Assembly (NCBI GenBank): GCA_029449235.1
Contig: JANATG010000022.1
Location: 1 to 64,000, forward strand
DNA length: 64,000 bases
DNA from: Linnemannia schmuckeri
Lineage: Eukaryota; Mortierellomycota; Mortierellomycetes; Mortierellales; Mortierellaceae
Direction: 5' to 3'
Numbering within the stretch: position 1 is the first letter of the stretch; every line of letters begins with the position of its first letter. Below the pieces are notes generated by a model. That model was given only the letters and a program-made list of their open reading frames with translations, did no database searches and was not told the DNA's origin. Below are positions 18,654 to 31,277 of this stretch, in pieces. Position numbers and translations under genes: made by a program.

Positions 18654-19415
18654 TTAGAGACCGCTACTTATGTATGCTAATTGCTGTTCGGTCATATCTG
18701 AGGGCGACATGGGTTCGAGGTTGCGTGTGACAGTCGCAGGTGATGGAGGTGCAAAATCCGAGATGAACGATCTCTCCTTCACTACCTGGCTGTTCGTCAG
18801 CCCGAGCAGTGGACCATGTACATAATTGTTGGTCTTGAGGTAACCAAAGTCATCGAAGAGGTGGCCACGTTTCACTGCAAACTCGAATTGTTGGATGAGC
18901 TCCTGGACCGACACAATGTGTTTGTCGAGTCGTGCGGCGTGTTCTTGTAACGAGGTGTACACGCGATCGTGCATAAGGTTGAAGCTGTCAATGTCTTCCA
19001 GATCCTGTCCAAGAGGAATATCAAATGCACCAAAGGCGTCGCACAAGTAGCTTGCTCGTTTGGCAAGAACAATAGTCCTCTCTGATTGCAGTCGCAGATA
19101 GACGGATTGTAGATTATTGAGGGCTGTGTTCCGAATCTCGGCCTCATTGGGCGGCATTGTCCACTGCATGGGTTGTGCAGTGCGTCCCAGGTCGACCCTG
19201 AGTGTCCTCCGTGTCGAACGCTGCTGAGGGTTGTAGGGAGCAGCGGCTGCCCTAGTCGGGGTTGATGCTGCTGTCGGTGTTGTTATTATTGTGGCTTGAG
19301 CAGGTGCCCTGCCGTTTCTTCTGTTCTCAATATCGCCTGTGTTGATGGGTGCAAGTGGAGGACGAGAAGGGCCGGCGCTGGATTCAGCAGGTGAGGAGTG
19401 AGAAGATTTGGACAT
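18654..19415 (-). CDS. E4 ORF1, unknown protein
   Basis: This is a 253-aa frame on the E4 sense strand, upstream of gag and inside the LTR-bounded element. Its N-terminal 90 residues are Ser/Ala/Pro-rich and look disordered. The middle (about residues 90-200) is predicted helical from composition, with Leu/Gln/Glu-rich stretches such as NLQSVYLRLQSER and HIVSVQELIQQF. I do not recognise a family and see no nuclease, protease or zinc motif. It could be an extra structural or regulatory protein of the element, or a captured host gene. Confidence 0.65.
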   Translation of the reverse strand: MSKSSHSSPAESSAGPSRPPLAPINTGDIENRRNGRAPAQATIITTPTAASTPTRAAAAPYNPQQRSTRRTLRVDLGRTAQPMQWTMPPNEAEIRNTALNNLQSVYLRLQSERTIVLAKRASYLCDAFGAFDIPLGQDLEDIDSFNLMHDRVYTSLQEHAARLDKHIVSVQELIQQFEFAVKRGHLFDDFGYLKTNNYVHGPLLGLTNSQVVKERSFISDFAPPSPATVTRNLEPMSPSDMTEQQLAYISSGL

Positions 19416-20026
19416 CGTTGTGGATGGGCGAGAGAATTGTGAGAAGTGGAATGGAAGTGTGTTTGGCAGATGGAGAAAAAAAAATGAAGATTCTCAATTT
19501 CTTCATCCTTATAGATGTTTTCTCGATTCCATTCTCTCAATTCATGTGTGGATCACGTTTCGACCATGTCCATTGCCATTGGATCATGCAAGGTGCGTTG
19601 TTGACGAGATTCAAGCAGGTCAGTGCCGCATGATCATGCGTTTTTGTTGTCTTTTCTTCTTTTCTCATTTCTTATGTCTCTTCTTTCTCTTGCATGAATG
19701 CCAATTGATTTAAGAAAGTCAGGGCGGGGTGCATGCTGATTGGTCAATTCGCACATGCGAGGATGACGTGCTTGGAAGAGAAAGAAAAAGAAATAGTGCT
19801 GCCATGCATGCATACATCCCTTCTTGTGATGGATGAGACATCAGTCATCGACGCTTTCATCACCCAAACCACAAGGGCTATATTAAGAGAAAACGATGAC
19901 ATCGTCTTTTATTTCAACATCATGTGACACTAATCGTCAGTCGAGATCTTACCTGCGATGAGGATTTGTCTCTGCTCAAGCATCGTAATCGATGCGAGGT
20001 CGTGCTTTTGATACCTGTGAGTATAC

Positions 20027-20041
20027 GCAGCAGTGGTGCCA
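20027..20041 (-). other. Possible E4 primer binding site
   Basis: The sense strand reads TGGCACCACTGCTGC, one base after a CA that could end the 5' LTR. TGG starts are typical of tRNA-primed sites. A similar TGGCACCACTCC lies just upstream at about 20065, so the exact LTR end is uncertain. Confidence 0.35.
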
Positions 20042-20042
20042 G

Positions 20043-20396
20043 TGTTTTCAGACTGGAGTGGTGCCAGTGGTGAGACGGTGCTCTGTCAGCTGCATTGCTG
20101 CATAGCTAACCTTCCATACGGTGATGGGTGTACGTTCATTCGTTCATGCCCCTTTTTTTTTTTTTTTTTTTTTTTTTTTGAGTGAGCGTGTGAACGAATG
20201 TCTTTTGAAAAAAAATCAGTATGTGAATCCCTGTTGTGAATTCGTTAAAAAAAAATGGAAAATAATAACCAAGGGTTGTTATCAGTAAGGTAATAGGGAA
20301 GATGGAATAACGAAACAAAGAGAGGGATCTGTTTAATTCAGGGACGAAGAGTGCTTATGTACTCTTCGTCCCCTATACACACGTGATTATAGCTCA
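20043..20396 (-). repeat. E4 5' LTR (about 354 bp)
   Basis: The outer end is fixed by the 42-bp match to 11873-11914 and begins TGAGCT. The inner end at about 20043 is inferred from a possible primer site. It contains an A27 run on the sense strand (20179-20153) and a perfect 12-bp hairpin near the outer end. Confidence 0.55.
20341..20372. repeat. Perfect 12-bp hairpin in E4 LTR
   Basis: GGGACGAAGAGT and its exact complement ACTCTTCGTCCC flank the 8-nt loop GCTTATGT. The E3 insertion point in the other LTR corresponds to the base between GC and TTATG of this loop. Confidence 0.9.
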
Positions 20397-23247
20397 AACC
20401 TGTTCCCGAACATATACAGTCCGAACAGTCATGCTGTATATGAAAATAAAGTGTCCAGGCATCCTTGCCATTTGTTCCTGTTACGTCAGTGCATATCCCA
20501 GCAATTGTATTCCAGGATTGCGCTGACAGTCTATTTTCTGGTCACGGAGCAATGAGAGCCACTCTTGAAATATATTCCAATGACTGGCTGGAGTGACATG
20601 TTCGCTTCGCGCCCTATCCAATGCAACTGTTCCTGAATGCATGGATCCTGAGCTTTCTTAAATGCTGTAATTGACTCTCTAAAGTACCACGAGTTTGTCG
20701 GGGATCCTTGTTTCTTGCTAGAGTCATCCTTCTGCTTACCAGGTTCAATCTATATATGAGCGCATTAGTAACAGAGTCACATTCAGGAATATGATATTTT
20801 GACGATAACTGTACGCGGAGCGTATTACTTTGTCACTGAGTGGTGTTGAAGTCTCCACTGCTGGTATACTTCGTTCTTGTCTGTCGTCAGAGAATTGACC
20901 GTGAGACCATACCCGGCTGTTGTTTTACATTGACTGTATATGTATGAAGAGGATGAATGTGGAGAATGAGCGAATGTGGGAAAAAGGTCAATGTAGTGCC
21001 GAGCGGTGTTGCTAATACAGTGGGCATGGGTGATTGTACGGACAAAAATGTGAGTGTGAGTGTGGCGTGGTGTGTGTGAGTGAAGAGGCAAGGAATATTC
21101 ATGAGAAGGACAATCGAGCAACAAAAAGAGTGTCCTTTGAGTAGGATCAAGGAAAAAGAAGAGGGGGGAGAGCACCCGGCGCATGCCAGAAAGAAAAAGA
21201 GGCATGTGCTTGATATTGCATTCGATGGGCGACTTTTTTCGTTGTTGTTGTTGTAGGGGTCGTTGCGCACAGGGGATAGCTCATAGGCTTGGAAAAGAAG
21301 ACGAAACATGCTACCGTTCTTGGCCGATTCTTGAAGTCTGCTCTCGAATTGAATCAGGGTATGGCTTCTCAGGACAGATGTTGGTGCTGTCGATCCTCTT
21401 GTTGCTGTTGTTGTTTCCTTATGTCTTCGTTTGTCAACTGAACTGTAAACCAAACTCGGTGCTCGATGAAGGTTCAAAGTCAGCCGGAGAGAATGGTTGT
21501 TCATAGCATTTCGCCCAGAGTCTCTCATTCTCTCTCTGTTGTTGGTCAATGTGAGTCAATTGTTTGTTCACCCGTTGTTGTTGCTTGTTTGTGTCTCTTT
21601 CTCGTAAGAGCACGTCTTTTACAAGGACGGACACTTTCCTTCATATGTCTAAAACGATAAGAACAGATCAATAGCATCGCCTTCCCAGCTCTCTTTACTT
21701 GCAATCAACGGCAACAGCAGTAGGCGGTGCTGCTTCCATTATATTTAGATGATCCTAGAAAGAATAGAACCATGGTCAAAAAAAAAATGTTTATGGATGT
21801 GGTGGCGCAAGAGGGAAGGCACTGGTTGAGAGGGCTTGATTGTTTCAAATGCTACCGCTTTTTTTTTTTTTTTTTTTTTTTTTTTTGTTTCCTATAACTG
21901 CCTTCCTTCTCACTCCTCCCTCCGTAAATCCTCCCTTGACACCCCTCCCTCCTAAGGAAAATAGGCCAAAAAGGCCAATGCGGTGTGGTTATCTAAGTTG
22001 TTTGTCAAAGGAGTCATAACAGAAACCTGTTCACTCTCGTTCATGTCAGCAATCAATCGTCCGTTAGTTAGATACACTAGCTGAGGGGCAAGAGACACAC
22101 ACACACATACGAAAAAACAAGGACGTCGATCGGTGAATAGAGTTGTGATGTTCGAGAGGACTGAAACCACAAGCCATTGTGAAGACGTTGCGGATGCACA
22201 AGCACATAAATGCGCTTGCAGGAAGAAAAAGATAAGGTATTACAGCCAATCGTGAATTGATTGTGTGCTTTGTGAGCTCGCGTCATTTCTTGTGCCTATG
22301 GGGAAGCACAAGTATGAGAGAGGTGTCTTGATATTAGAATGAGTGTGACCCTGGTGTGGCTCTCCCTTTTCCTTCTAAGTAGTGAAAAAGTATGAGAACG
22401 ACAAACATGCGACAACAAGGACGACGTGTCACTATGGTGGCGAGACACATTCATACACACAGCACGGACGGTGGGAGTGGAATGGAGGGAATAAAAAAAA
22501 AAAAAAAGACGCAGTAGTTTGCGTTGAGGAAAACAACAACAATAACTAAATTGCTAACATCCTCTGTTTTTGTGAGTGCTGATAGTGTGTGTGTGTGTCA
22601 AGGAGGAGAGAGGGAGAAATGGCACCACCGGACCCTTTTCTATTGTCATCCTCATTTCGTATGTCTATTCATTCTTCTTCCCTCTCCGCATTTTTGAACG
22701 GGAAGAAGGGGCAGCAGTCGCCGTTCATTCTCTATGTAAGGGTGCCAGAGTCCAACGGATGAGTGCGTGAAATATAATAATGAAAAGAGAAAGGGAAGAA
22801 AGAGGGATACTTTTGTTGGCTGGTATGGTATCTCATACCATGTACACATTACATCCATATCCATCCATGATCCATCGATGAAGAAGGTCATCCTTGTTGT
22901 CCCTTAATAAAAATGAGTGAGTGAGTGACTCGGATGAGTCGTCTCTCTCGCCTTGTTACTACTATCCTATTTGTCCCCGTCCAATCCCTGTGTGTGCAAA
23001 AAAAAAAATAAGCTCAATTTTTTTTTTGCATCTCGTGGTCCATTTGCGCTGTCCTCCCATTCGCCTCCATCGTCTCTCCTCATTTCGCCCTTTCTTACGT
23101 GTACTGAGTACTGTGTGTGTACTGTGCACAAGAGAGAAAGAGTCAATCACATTCGCCATTTGCGCCTCTTTTCGCTTCTTATTTCTTTTGTTTCCTGTCT
23201 CTGCTTACTCTTCTTCTTCTCTTTTTGCTTCTTTATTACCTTTCTTT

Positions 23248-23280
<33 letters not shown>

Positions 23281-23424
23281 GGTCTTCTCCACTCCTCTCC
23301 TTCACCCCTCCTCCTCCCATTCTCCTTTCTCATCACCCTCTCACCCTCATCCCTCCCTTCCCTCCCTCTTACACTCATTCCTTCTCGCTCACTGCGGATC
23401 ACACACACAGACATAGACGCACAG
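20397..23424. other. Intergenic, no gene supported
   Basis: This 3-kb stretch separates E4 from the first host gene. It holds T28 (21859-21886), T29 (23252-23280), an A run near 22493-22507, CA/GT-rich pieces and a pyrimidine-rich leader upstream of 23425. Open frames here (for example minus 20887-21549) are low-complexity and show no domain. Confidence 0.7.
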
Positions 23425-23605
23425 ATGTCGTCCGAGTTTGCAGAGTTCCTGTTCAGCTTTGCCTGCAACAAGCTCGAGACTTCACCTCAACTAGACCTGC
23501 GCCAGCAGCTCCTCCATTCCAACCTCATCAGACACATTCTCCTCGTCCACCAACCAACTAGCACATCAGCGTCGTCTGATCACTCTTCTCACTCACATCA
23601 AAGGG

Positions 23606-23651
<46 letters not shown>

Positions 23652-25161
23652 GCAACAACACCCCTTTGCTATGGAAGAATCTTCTACGACTACTCCTGCC
23701 ACCCCTTCTTCGTCTTCTTTGTCTCTCGTGGAATCCTCGCCGCAGTCCTCTTCGTCGACCTCTTCTTCAGTCTGGAGCCCCTTCTCGTTTGACGATGAGC
23801 TGGATCGGATACAACTCGCTGACCAACAACAACGGCAACAACAGGTGGACTCGGACGTTGATATGGAAGAACGAGACGAATCGGACCAACAACCCTCGTC
23901 ATCGTCTCTCTCCTCCTCTTCCCTCTCGTCAGGCAACACCATCCACAACAACCCCTTTGACTTGTCATCGTCCTCGTCATCCATGATCTTTGACGACTCA
24001 TATTACAACTATTTCTACCAACCCAGCCTTTACCAACAACAACAACAACAACACCACCACCACCACCAACACCACCTCGAGCACCAGCACCAACAGCATC
24101 AACAATTGCTCCAGCTGCACCAAATCCAACTTCAGTACCCTCTCCAGCAGCACCAGCAGCAAATGCTCGATGAGGATCAGGAATACCTATATGAAGCTAG
24201 TCAAGCACAGGAGGACTGGTTGGATGCCGTCTTGGAGAACCTGATCGAAGATGACCAGGACAACGACGACGATGATGACGAAGACGTCTCCTCTCCAGAA
24301 TACGACGACTCTGACGACTCTGTCGCTGGGGACTACGATCGCGACACTTTTGAGAACGACGTGGAACGGCGACAGTTGCCTGATCCACATCAGTCTTTCC
24401 TTCCACACCACCACCGTCTCTCATTCAGTCCAGATAACGAAAAAGGGTCAGCCCTCTCTCTCTCAGCAGCAGGGACTACCACCACCCAAACAATAGCTTC
24501 ATCTACAACATCAGCAACAGCAATAGGAGTAGCTACTTCAACAACAATACCTCCTCTTACTCCCTGTTTGTCTCCCTCTTCTTCACCCCCCACATCCACA
24601 CAAACAGCAAATGTGCACACGACTGCACCAACTATAACAGGAGCAGCGGCAGAACCAGCAATAACATCAACCTCTGCCTCCCGTTTCTTGGTCAGGGTCG
24701 ACAATTCGGAGCATGATCCATTTCATCACTCTCATAACAATAGCAACAACACTAGCAGCCATCACGTCAGTCGTCGCCTAGCCGACCTTGACCAGGCCTA
24801 TTATCGTCCTTGTCCGCCCTCTCTCGGTTTCCACTGCTCGTCTCCTTCACGCTCATCATCCTCCTCTTCATCGCCGCCTCTCCCTTCTTCCTTTCGAGGT
24901 GAAGACTCCTTGCGAGAGGAACGATTTGCTCAATTGACTCAGGAGTTGACATCCACGTATCTGCTCCAACAACAACGCCAGGAGACTGAGTCTATGATGT
25001 TTGAGCATGACCAAACGTCCCTATCTGCTGCACCCCCACTCCTCAAGACACTCAAGGATCCTTTGTCGTTTCGAGCCCCCTCTTCAACGACATCATCTCT
25101 CTCAAGACTGTCTCTCAGGAATTCACCATGGCTCGAGCCATCGTCAAGTGATCGTGATTGA
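23425..25161 (+). CDS. Hypothetical Ser/Gln/His-rich protein
   Basis: This is an unspliced 578-aa frame. I chose the ATG at 23425 (MSSEFAEFLFSF) and not the in-frame ATG at 22921, because the extra 168 residues translate a pyrimidine-rich leader including T29. The first 40 residues form the only ordered-looking part (FAEFLFSFACNKLET...LLHSNLIRHILLVH). The rest is Ser-, Gln-, His- and Asp/Glu-rich: about 17 Gln in a row from near-pure CAA, a Gln/His block near residue 205, an acidic block near residue 275 and Ser-rich segments. The composition recalls fungal transcriptional regulators, but no DNA-binding motif is visible. I do not recognise the family. Confidence 0.75.
23608..23658 (+). repeat. 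CAA repeat encoding poly-Gln
   Basis: Seventeen Gln codons run without a break; nearly all are CAA, with one CAG at 23650. The run lies inside the hypothetical protein and is likely to vary in length between strains. Confidence 0.9.
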
Positions 25162-26168
25162 CTTATTCCAAACTCCCCTTCCTCTTCCTCCTCCTCCTCC
25201 TCCTCCTTCACGTCCTCTCTTTTCGACAAGAACAGTGACAAGGATGGCCTATCGCTATCCCTTTTGAGTCTGTTCGACTGGTCAAACCAACCAAGTATTT
25301 TGCCATTTTGCCCTCCCCTCTTTTCTTCCTCCTTTTCTTTGTATGAAGGAAAATAACTTGCCTGTTTGATCCAAGTCTTCTTTCTTCTTTGATCTACTAT
25401 CCATGATGATGTCTGTGGGCAGGGTTCCCCTTCCCTTCTTCCCTTCTTCCCTCCTCCCGACGGAACCAAGGGTTATATAGGTCACGCAAACCCAAAATAA
25501 CTATAATAAAAAACAATATATTGTTAACTCAAAGCCATATCGGGTGTGCTATCGTGCTTACTTCCATATTACTCTTTGTCTCTTTGTCTTGTTCCGCTTT
25601 ATTCATTCGTCGTACGAGGGACTGGCTTCGCCATGTGAATGAAAAATATGATTCCGAACCCTTTTCTTCACCCTTCTTCCCCTTCTTGCCCCCTGTCGTG
25701 TGTGTATCTGATTTCCTTATCGCTTCTTTGTTTTCATGAACGAATCAACTAGCCACATCTAAAAGCAAGCACAAGCTGCGTTGGATCACACGATGGACAT
25801 GCAAAATGCATATATGTCCGTCCTCACATACACAAACCCACACACATATATATATATATACAATTAATAGATACAAAGGCAACAAACGACAGCAAGTGGG
25901 TCAACATGATGACCACGTTACAGAAGGTTGGATTGCTTTTTTCCCTCGGAAGAATGTTTAACACTTGCTCATGTCCCTCATGTTCTTTATTGTTGATATG
26001 CTTTCTTTTTTTTTGAAGAAAGGGGAAAAGGTAATAGTATCAGTTGTATTTAAGTATGAAAAAACATAGATAGTAGTAGTAGGTGGTGGTGGTCGTTACG
26101 TTGCGAGAAATAATACAAGGTTGAATGCACTCAATGCACTTTGAACCTATTGTTTTCCTGGCATTGTT
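25162..26168. other. Convergent intergenic region, no gene
   Basis: This lies between the 3' ends of the hypothetical gene (+) and the RhoGAP-like gene (-). It holds pyrimidine-rich and AT-rich sequence, with a TA repeat near 25848-25861. Nothing coding is supported. Confidence 0.7.
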
Positions 26169-29100
26169 TTAAGCAGCGGCGGCGCGGCCCTTCCAACGAA
26201 AAGTTTGGCCAAGGCTAAGACGCTTACTCAGATTTTGAATCGGGAGACTCATACGATGATGTTTCTTGTACTGGTCTGTCGACATGGGTCGAGGAGGGGC
26301 AGCAATCGGCAAGATCGGATGACGATAGAGTTGTTGGTCCATCGTCTTGTAGGCATCCATATAGTAGAACTCGTCCAGCAAGTCCTCTCCTTCTCTTTCA
26401 GGCTCGTGTTCTTCCTCCTCTTCTTCGACAACCTCCCTTAGACCGAATCCTGGACGACCGGGGCGCTGGGCAGAGTTGTTGGTGGGGAAGGGTGGGGGTG
26501 GAGGCCGTTGAGGGTCATCTAGGTCCAGGAAGGACATGGCCTCGTCTTCCTCCAGGGTGCTCATGTCCTGTCCTTCATTGTGTTCATAGTCCCATCCTAA
26601 GGACATGTGGCGTGACTTGCCACGACTCACATGTATGTCAGTGCTGTTGGACATCTGGATCCCCTCTGCAAAAAGTCTTGGGGACCCCTGAAGGGAACTG
26701 TATCCAATTCCACCACCGGTAGTCGATGAGGGTGGAGAGAAGGACGAGGTCTGTCTCATCTGTGGTGCAGACATCGGAGGATCTGAGAGCTGCTGAGATG
26801 AATGAGGATGATGGTGTTGTCTTGACAACCAATCCCCTCCTGTAGTGTTAGAGGAAGGCACGGCGGGGAAACTATTTCTGGCCAGGGTCCTGCGTCGCAT
26901 GGGACGGGTGGTGTGGTGATCGTGCAGGAAGAGCAGCTTGGCATTGAGGATGTTGACCTCGCCCTGCAGACTCTGCACAGTCTTCAACAGCTCGGCGATA
27001 TGCTGGTCCTTGGCATCGCACTGAGACTGCAACTCGGCCTTTTCATACTCGTCTCGTGTTAAGACCGGAATCTGGCTGGGTTGGACTAAGGTTGTACAAT
27101 ATGAGCACGAGCAGTCGTCAGAGGCGCGGTGGTCGTCGGGGAGTTGGATTTGCTCTCGAGGCGCGAGTGTCAACTCTCGACTGAGAGCGGGTGTGCCAAC
27201 AGCAGTCAAGGACTCGATCGACGTTTGAGGCGCAGTAAAGGCGTCGGTGCTAGAACGGGACGAAGTCTGGGGCAGGAGCGTAGAGCGAGCAGAAGGCAAA
27301 ATGACGGATGGGATGGCCGTCTGCGAGCTGGAAGGGTACAGACCAGCAAGATTAGCGGCAAGGAACTTTGTCGTGATTTCTATTGCATAAAATAAGTAAA
27401 CCATTATTACTGTTAGCGCATTCTGTTTGTGTCGTTACGTGTCGTTTCTGCTTTGCCATGCCTTGCAGTAAGTCCATGGTCCACATCAAACAATGAAAAA
27501 ATAAACAACGCACACAAATGCATGAATGAAATGCATAGAGTGTGTACACAGAGTATGGAGTGTGTGTTTCCTAACTTACCAGAACGCAGAATCTCCTTCT
27601 CGACCAACTGAATCTCACGCTCCTCTTGCTTGCGGTCAATGGGCTCCTGAAGAAAATCCATGAACCCATACTTGAGCTTGGGTTTGACTGCATGATCGAA
27701 TCCCATTCCGCGTTCATAGGTCTCTTCTCCTTCGTCATCGGCTTCGCCTCCATCATTTCCTGTTAGGCAGCGGCCCAAGCGATCTGCTTCGCCATACTCG
27801 GTCCTTGCTGCATCTCCGACCATCGATGGTGCATCATCAGTCATGACGTCTCCTTCTGTTGCTGTGGCACCTGCTCTTGCTGCTGCGGCCGCTGCTGCGG
27901 CGGTGAGGTGGGGAGACATGCCTGTACCCACCACAGAATGCACCTCGGCGAGGACCGAGTGCAGAGTGGCGACAGAAGGTCGAGGAAGATGTTTCTGATT
28001 CCGCATCGACCTTGCCATATGTTCCTGCATTGCTGCCAAGGCCAACTCGTCGACATTAGTCATCATATCGACAGCCGAATCACATAGAGTGCCGGCGCTG
28101 GTCTTTTTATGCACCTCACTTTGACCATCTGGGCCTTCATCGTCTGCTGTAGTGACGACAAACGAAAAATCACCCTTCCATTGCTTATGACCGCGGCGCA
28201 ACTTACGGTGATGATGGTGGTGACGAGAGTGCAGGGTCTTAGATTTAGTCAACGGTCGCTTGGATGAGCTGAAGACCTTGGATCCAGCGTGTCGTCTGCC
28301 CTGTAGCCTCTTAGACATGGCCTCGTACAACGCGCTGTCAGACTGGTACTCGTAGTCGCTATCCGTATCGTACGCCGATCTGGCAACACTCGAATGCTCA
28401 TCCTGATCAACACGTCGGCCTTGTGATTCTTCATGTCCATACTCATCCTTGTTGTCCTGACCGAGTGAGAACGAGGAAGCTCCAAAGATAGTGGTTCTGA
28501 AGGTTAAGAGCGACTGGAATACGGCTGCAGAGTGGTGGATGGCCTGTGCGTTCTTTTCCTGGAGCGCCTTCAGCTCAAAGTCGCGCTTGTAGTGGCGATA
28601 CAATGATGTCTGACTCTGCTGCTTCTCTGCAATTTTTCCTGTTCCATTTTCGGATCTGACGGTGGCATGAGAAAAGACAATACCGAGGATGTTGGACAGA
28701 CGATCGAGGGTCTTCTTATACTTATCGCCCAACTCTGGAAGAGTTGCTTCACGCTCTATAGTCGGTTGTGGATCAAGGTGTTCAAGGCGCTCGAGTTCAT
28801 CACGCAGCGACCTTAAAACAACCTCATCCAGAAACTCCAATAGGAACTGAAGCAGTTCTCGGTGTTCGGTCGACAACAGTTGGACCAGGAGCGACGAAGC
28901 TTGGATCTTGACAGAATCGAGAGTCTGCAGCTTGGTCAAGGCCGAGAATATGCTGAACACGTCGGCGGGGATCAAAGGTTCCGGCAAGTCCTTGAGGAAG
29001 CGGAGGATGAGACGAGAGAGGTCACGGGAGGAGACTCTGGGCTTTGCTGGTTCAACAGGCGTGGTGGACGTATCATCGCTGCCCTCAGTCTGCTCGGTGA

Positions 29101-31277
29101 TGCCAGTCTCGGTGGTATTGGGCTCGGGCGCTGGAGCGTCAAATGGATGAATCTGGTTGTTACTATCTGCAGGTGGTGGCACCACTGGAGGGTTCAGGGT
29201 CAAATCAAAGAATTGCCCAAAGGGCCGCTGGTCAAACACATCAACCAGTTTCTCAAACTCATCATCCGATTCCTCCCAATCGACCGGGAATAGGCTATCG
29301 ATCGTCTCTACAACATCCTCTCGGGACACTATCAAATGTTAACGATAAGTCATTCAAGGATAGAAACAAAACGAGCGAGTGTGCGTGGATGCGTGTGAGT
29401 GTGGTTAGAGTCTTTATCTTTTCATGACAAAAGAAACAAACAAACTTCCCAACAAAATGAAAAGAACAGCACAGGTTTACCTCGAGCACGGAGTTCTTCG
29501 GTGACATAGTACAGCACAAGGGGGATCCGCTGGCCATTGTCAAACATGGCCGACGCCAGCTGCACAGACTGGTGCAGCGGTACCCTGAAAGTGTTATCCA
29601 TGCGGTCCTCTTCTATTTTGTTCAAATGAGAAGGCAAAAAAAAATGAAAGGAGGATGAACGACCCATATTTTGTCAATTCAAACAGCAGCCCACATTGCT
29701 CAAAAAAATGTCAAAAGATGGGTAGACATACCATTTTCAGCTGGCTGGTGACCACTCTCGGATGGATCCTGCTCAGAGACAACAGAGTCTTGCATAAGCC
29801 GTTGGAGGTAAACCTCATTGTCATAGACACCAGAGACGCGCCTCTCACAGATCGATCCAACCACCTTTGGTGTACCATGCGTACTGAGTCGCCACCGCTG
29901 AGGCGCCGTAAGGTCCTGTCCAAGCCGATTCTCTCTTGGAACAACCGTTGGTGCGGCTTCAATGTCAACACCCGACACTACCACTTGTTCCTCATCGTCA
30001 GGTGCCGTCAAAATAACCATATCGAGCGGTTCGATGACGGTAAAAACTGGAATGATGGCCGCCTCCTCGCTTGCAGCACTACCAGACGACGCAATTAAAC
30101 TATCCGCTCTATCCTGAACAACTTCGGCATCTCTAGTGGCAACGATACCATCTTTCACTACTGAATCGGCACCGTCACCGGTTACATTGTTTCTAGTGAC
30201 GGGAAGCACATCTCTCGATGGAACCGAGCTAGGAACGGCCGCGCTGGTGCCAACCTGATCCATACTGGCTCTGCTAGGTGTAGAAAGCTGCTTGGATGAT
30301 GACCGACTGTGCAAGGTCAATTGTTGTTGCTGCTGCTGTGCAATCCAGTCCTCCTTGCCGTACTGTTTCATCTTGCCCAAAGACATGACCGACTCTGTAT
30401 CTACTACTACTGCTCCTCCACCGCCCCCAGCCAGATTGTCGTGTGACTCTATAGTACCCCTGGATCGAATAGGCGGCAACAGGTCGACATCCAGATCCTT
30501 GACGCTAGAAGTAGAGGATCCCTTCAAAAGCAAACCCCTGAAGGATCCCGAACTAAACTTGTGCGTCAATCCCGTTCCAAACCCCGGTCCAAAATCGAGA
30601 ATGTTATCTTCGGACCCCATCTCGAACGGACGGTCGAGATCACTTAACGTCTTGCGTTGCTCCCCTACAGATGAGACTGCCGGAGAAACGCCACTGCGAG
30701 TCGTATCCTCTGCAGCAGATGAATGAGACCCAAATAACGGCGGGGTGCCGCTGGGGCTACTGGAGAGAGTAGAACCGGCCTTAAGACTCTGGCGCAATTT
30801 CTTCCAGCCTTTGACCAGTTTTGAACCAGACTTGGGAGCTCCACCCTTGTTGAACTGCGGACCCCCTCTGCTTTCGGGTGAAGACCCATCAAGAGAACTC
30901 CACCGACCCTCTGCAATGGCTTTCTCCGCTGTCGACTCGACGACCGACCCCTGCGCGCTCTGGATACCGAGACTCGTCCCATCGACGGTGGACATGGTTG
31001 GCTGCCTTGAGACAGTCTTTAGAGTCTCTCCAGAAGGGAAGGATGAAGCAGCGCTCAAGACATGAGTGCCCCCAGACTGTTCAGTGCCGCTGAGAGAGAA
31101 TGGATTCGTGAGGTCAAGAGACAGGGATGGCTCCTCCTCCATGGACTCGGGGAACAGGATGCCGTAGGGAGCGACGATTGCGTTGAGTTGTGATTTGATA
31201 TCCTCTGTCTCGAGGGCCAGACGAAGCTTTGAGGAGGGTGGCGACCTCGAGTCTACGCTCTGCTGTTCATTGTTCAT
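26169..31277 (-). CDS. RhoGAP-like protein, 1545 aa
   Basis: There are four exons: 31277-29732, 29612-29481, 29328-27580 and 27379-26169, all GT/AG with phase 1 kept at each junction. The first 515 residues are Ser-rich and disordered. A RhoGAP-like fold follows: FRVPLHQSVQLASAMF...RIPLVLYYVTEELRAR, then after an acidic insert DLSRLILRFLKDLPEPLIPADVF and LLQFLLEFLDEV. RhoGAPs speed GTP hydrolysis by Rho GTPases. The usual arginine-finger motif (GIFRxSG) is not visible after RARV, and the domain is expanded by low-complexity inserts, so catalysis is doubtful. A coiled coil lies in the last exon (KAELQSQCDAKDQHIAELL). RHO1 is encoded 9 kb away. Confidence 0.8.

Larger units (their letters stand above)
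11873..20396 (-). mobile_element. E4: large Ty3/gypsy-type element with three ORFs
   Basis: A 42-bp direct repeat at 11873-11914 and 20355-20396 (sense start TGAGCTATAATCACG) marks the beginnings of the two LTRs. In sense order the element has the 5' LTR, a possible primer site, ORF1, a leader with poly-A runs, gag, an in-frame TGA, pol, a 3' region of periodic small hairpins, a polypurine tract, and the start of the 3' LTR, which is broken off by E3. All three long frames are open, so the element may be young. The left target copy lies beyond E3 and is not visible. Confidence 0.85.

Noticed and set aside
18372..18730. Small plus-strand ORFs in the E4 leader
   Set aside because: They are antisense to the element, short, and have no motif.
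20887..21549. 220-codon minus-strand ORF between E4 and the first host gene
   Set aside because: Mixed low-complexity composition, no domain, and no splice or neighbour support.
22921..23424. In-frame upstream extension of the poly-Gln protein
   Set aside because: It translates a pyrimidine-rich leader with a T29 run into Phe/Ser/Leu repeats; the ATG at 23425 gives a plausible protein start.
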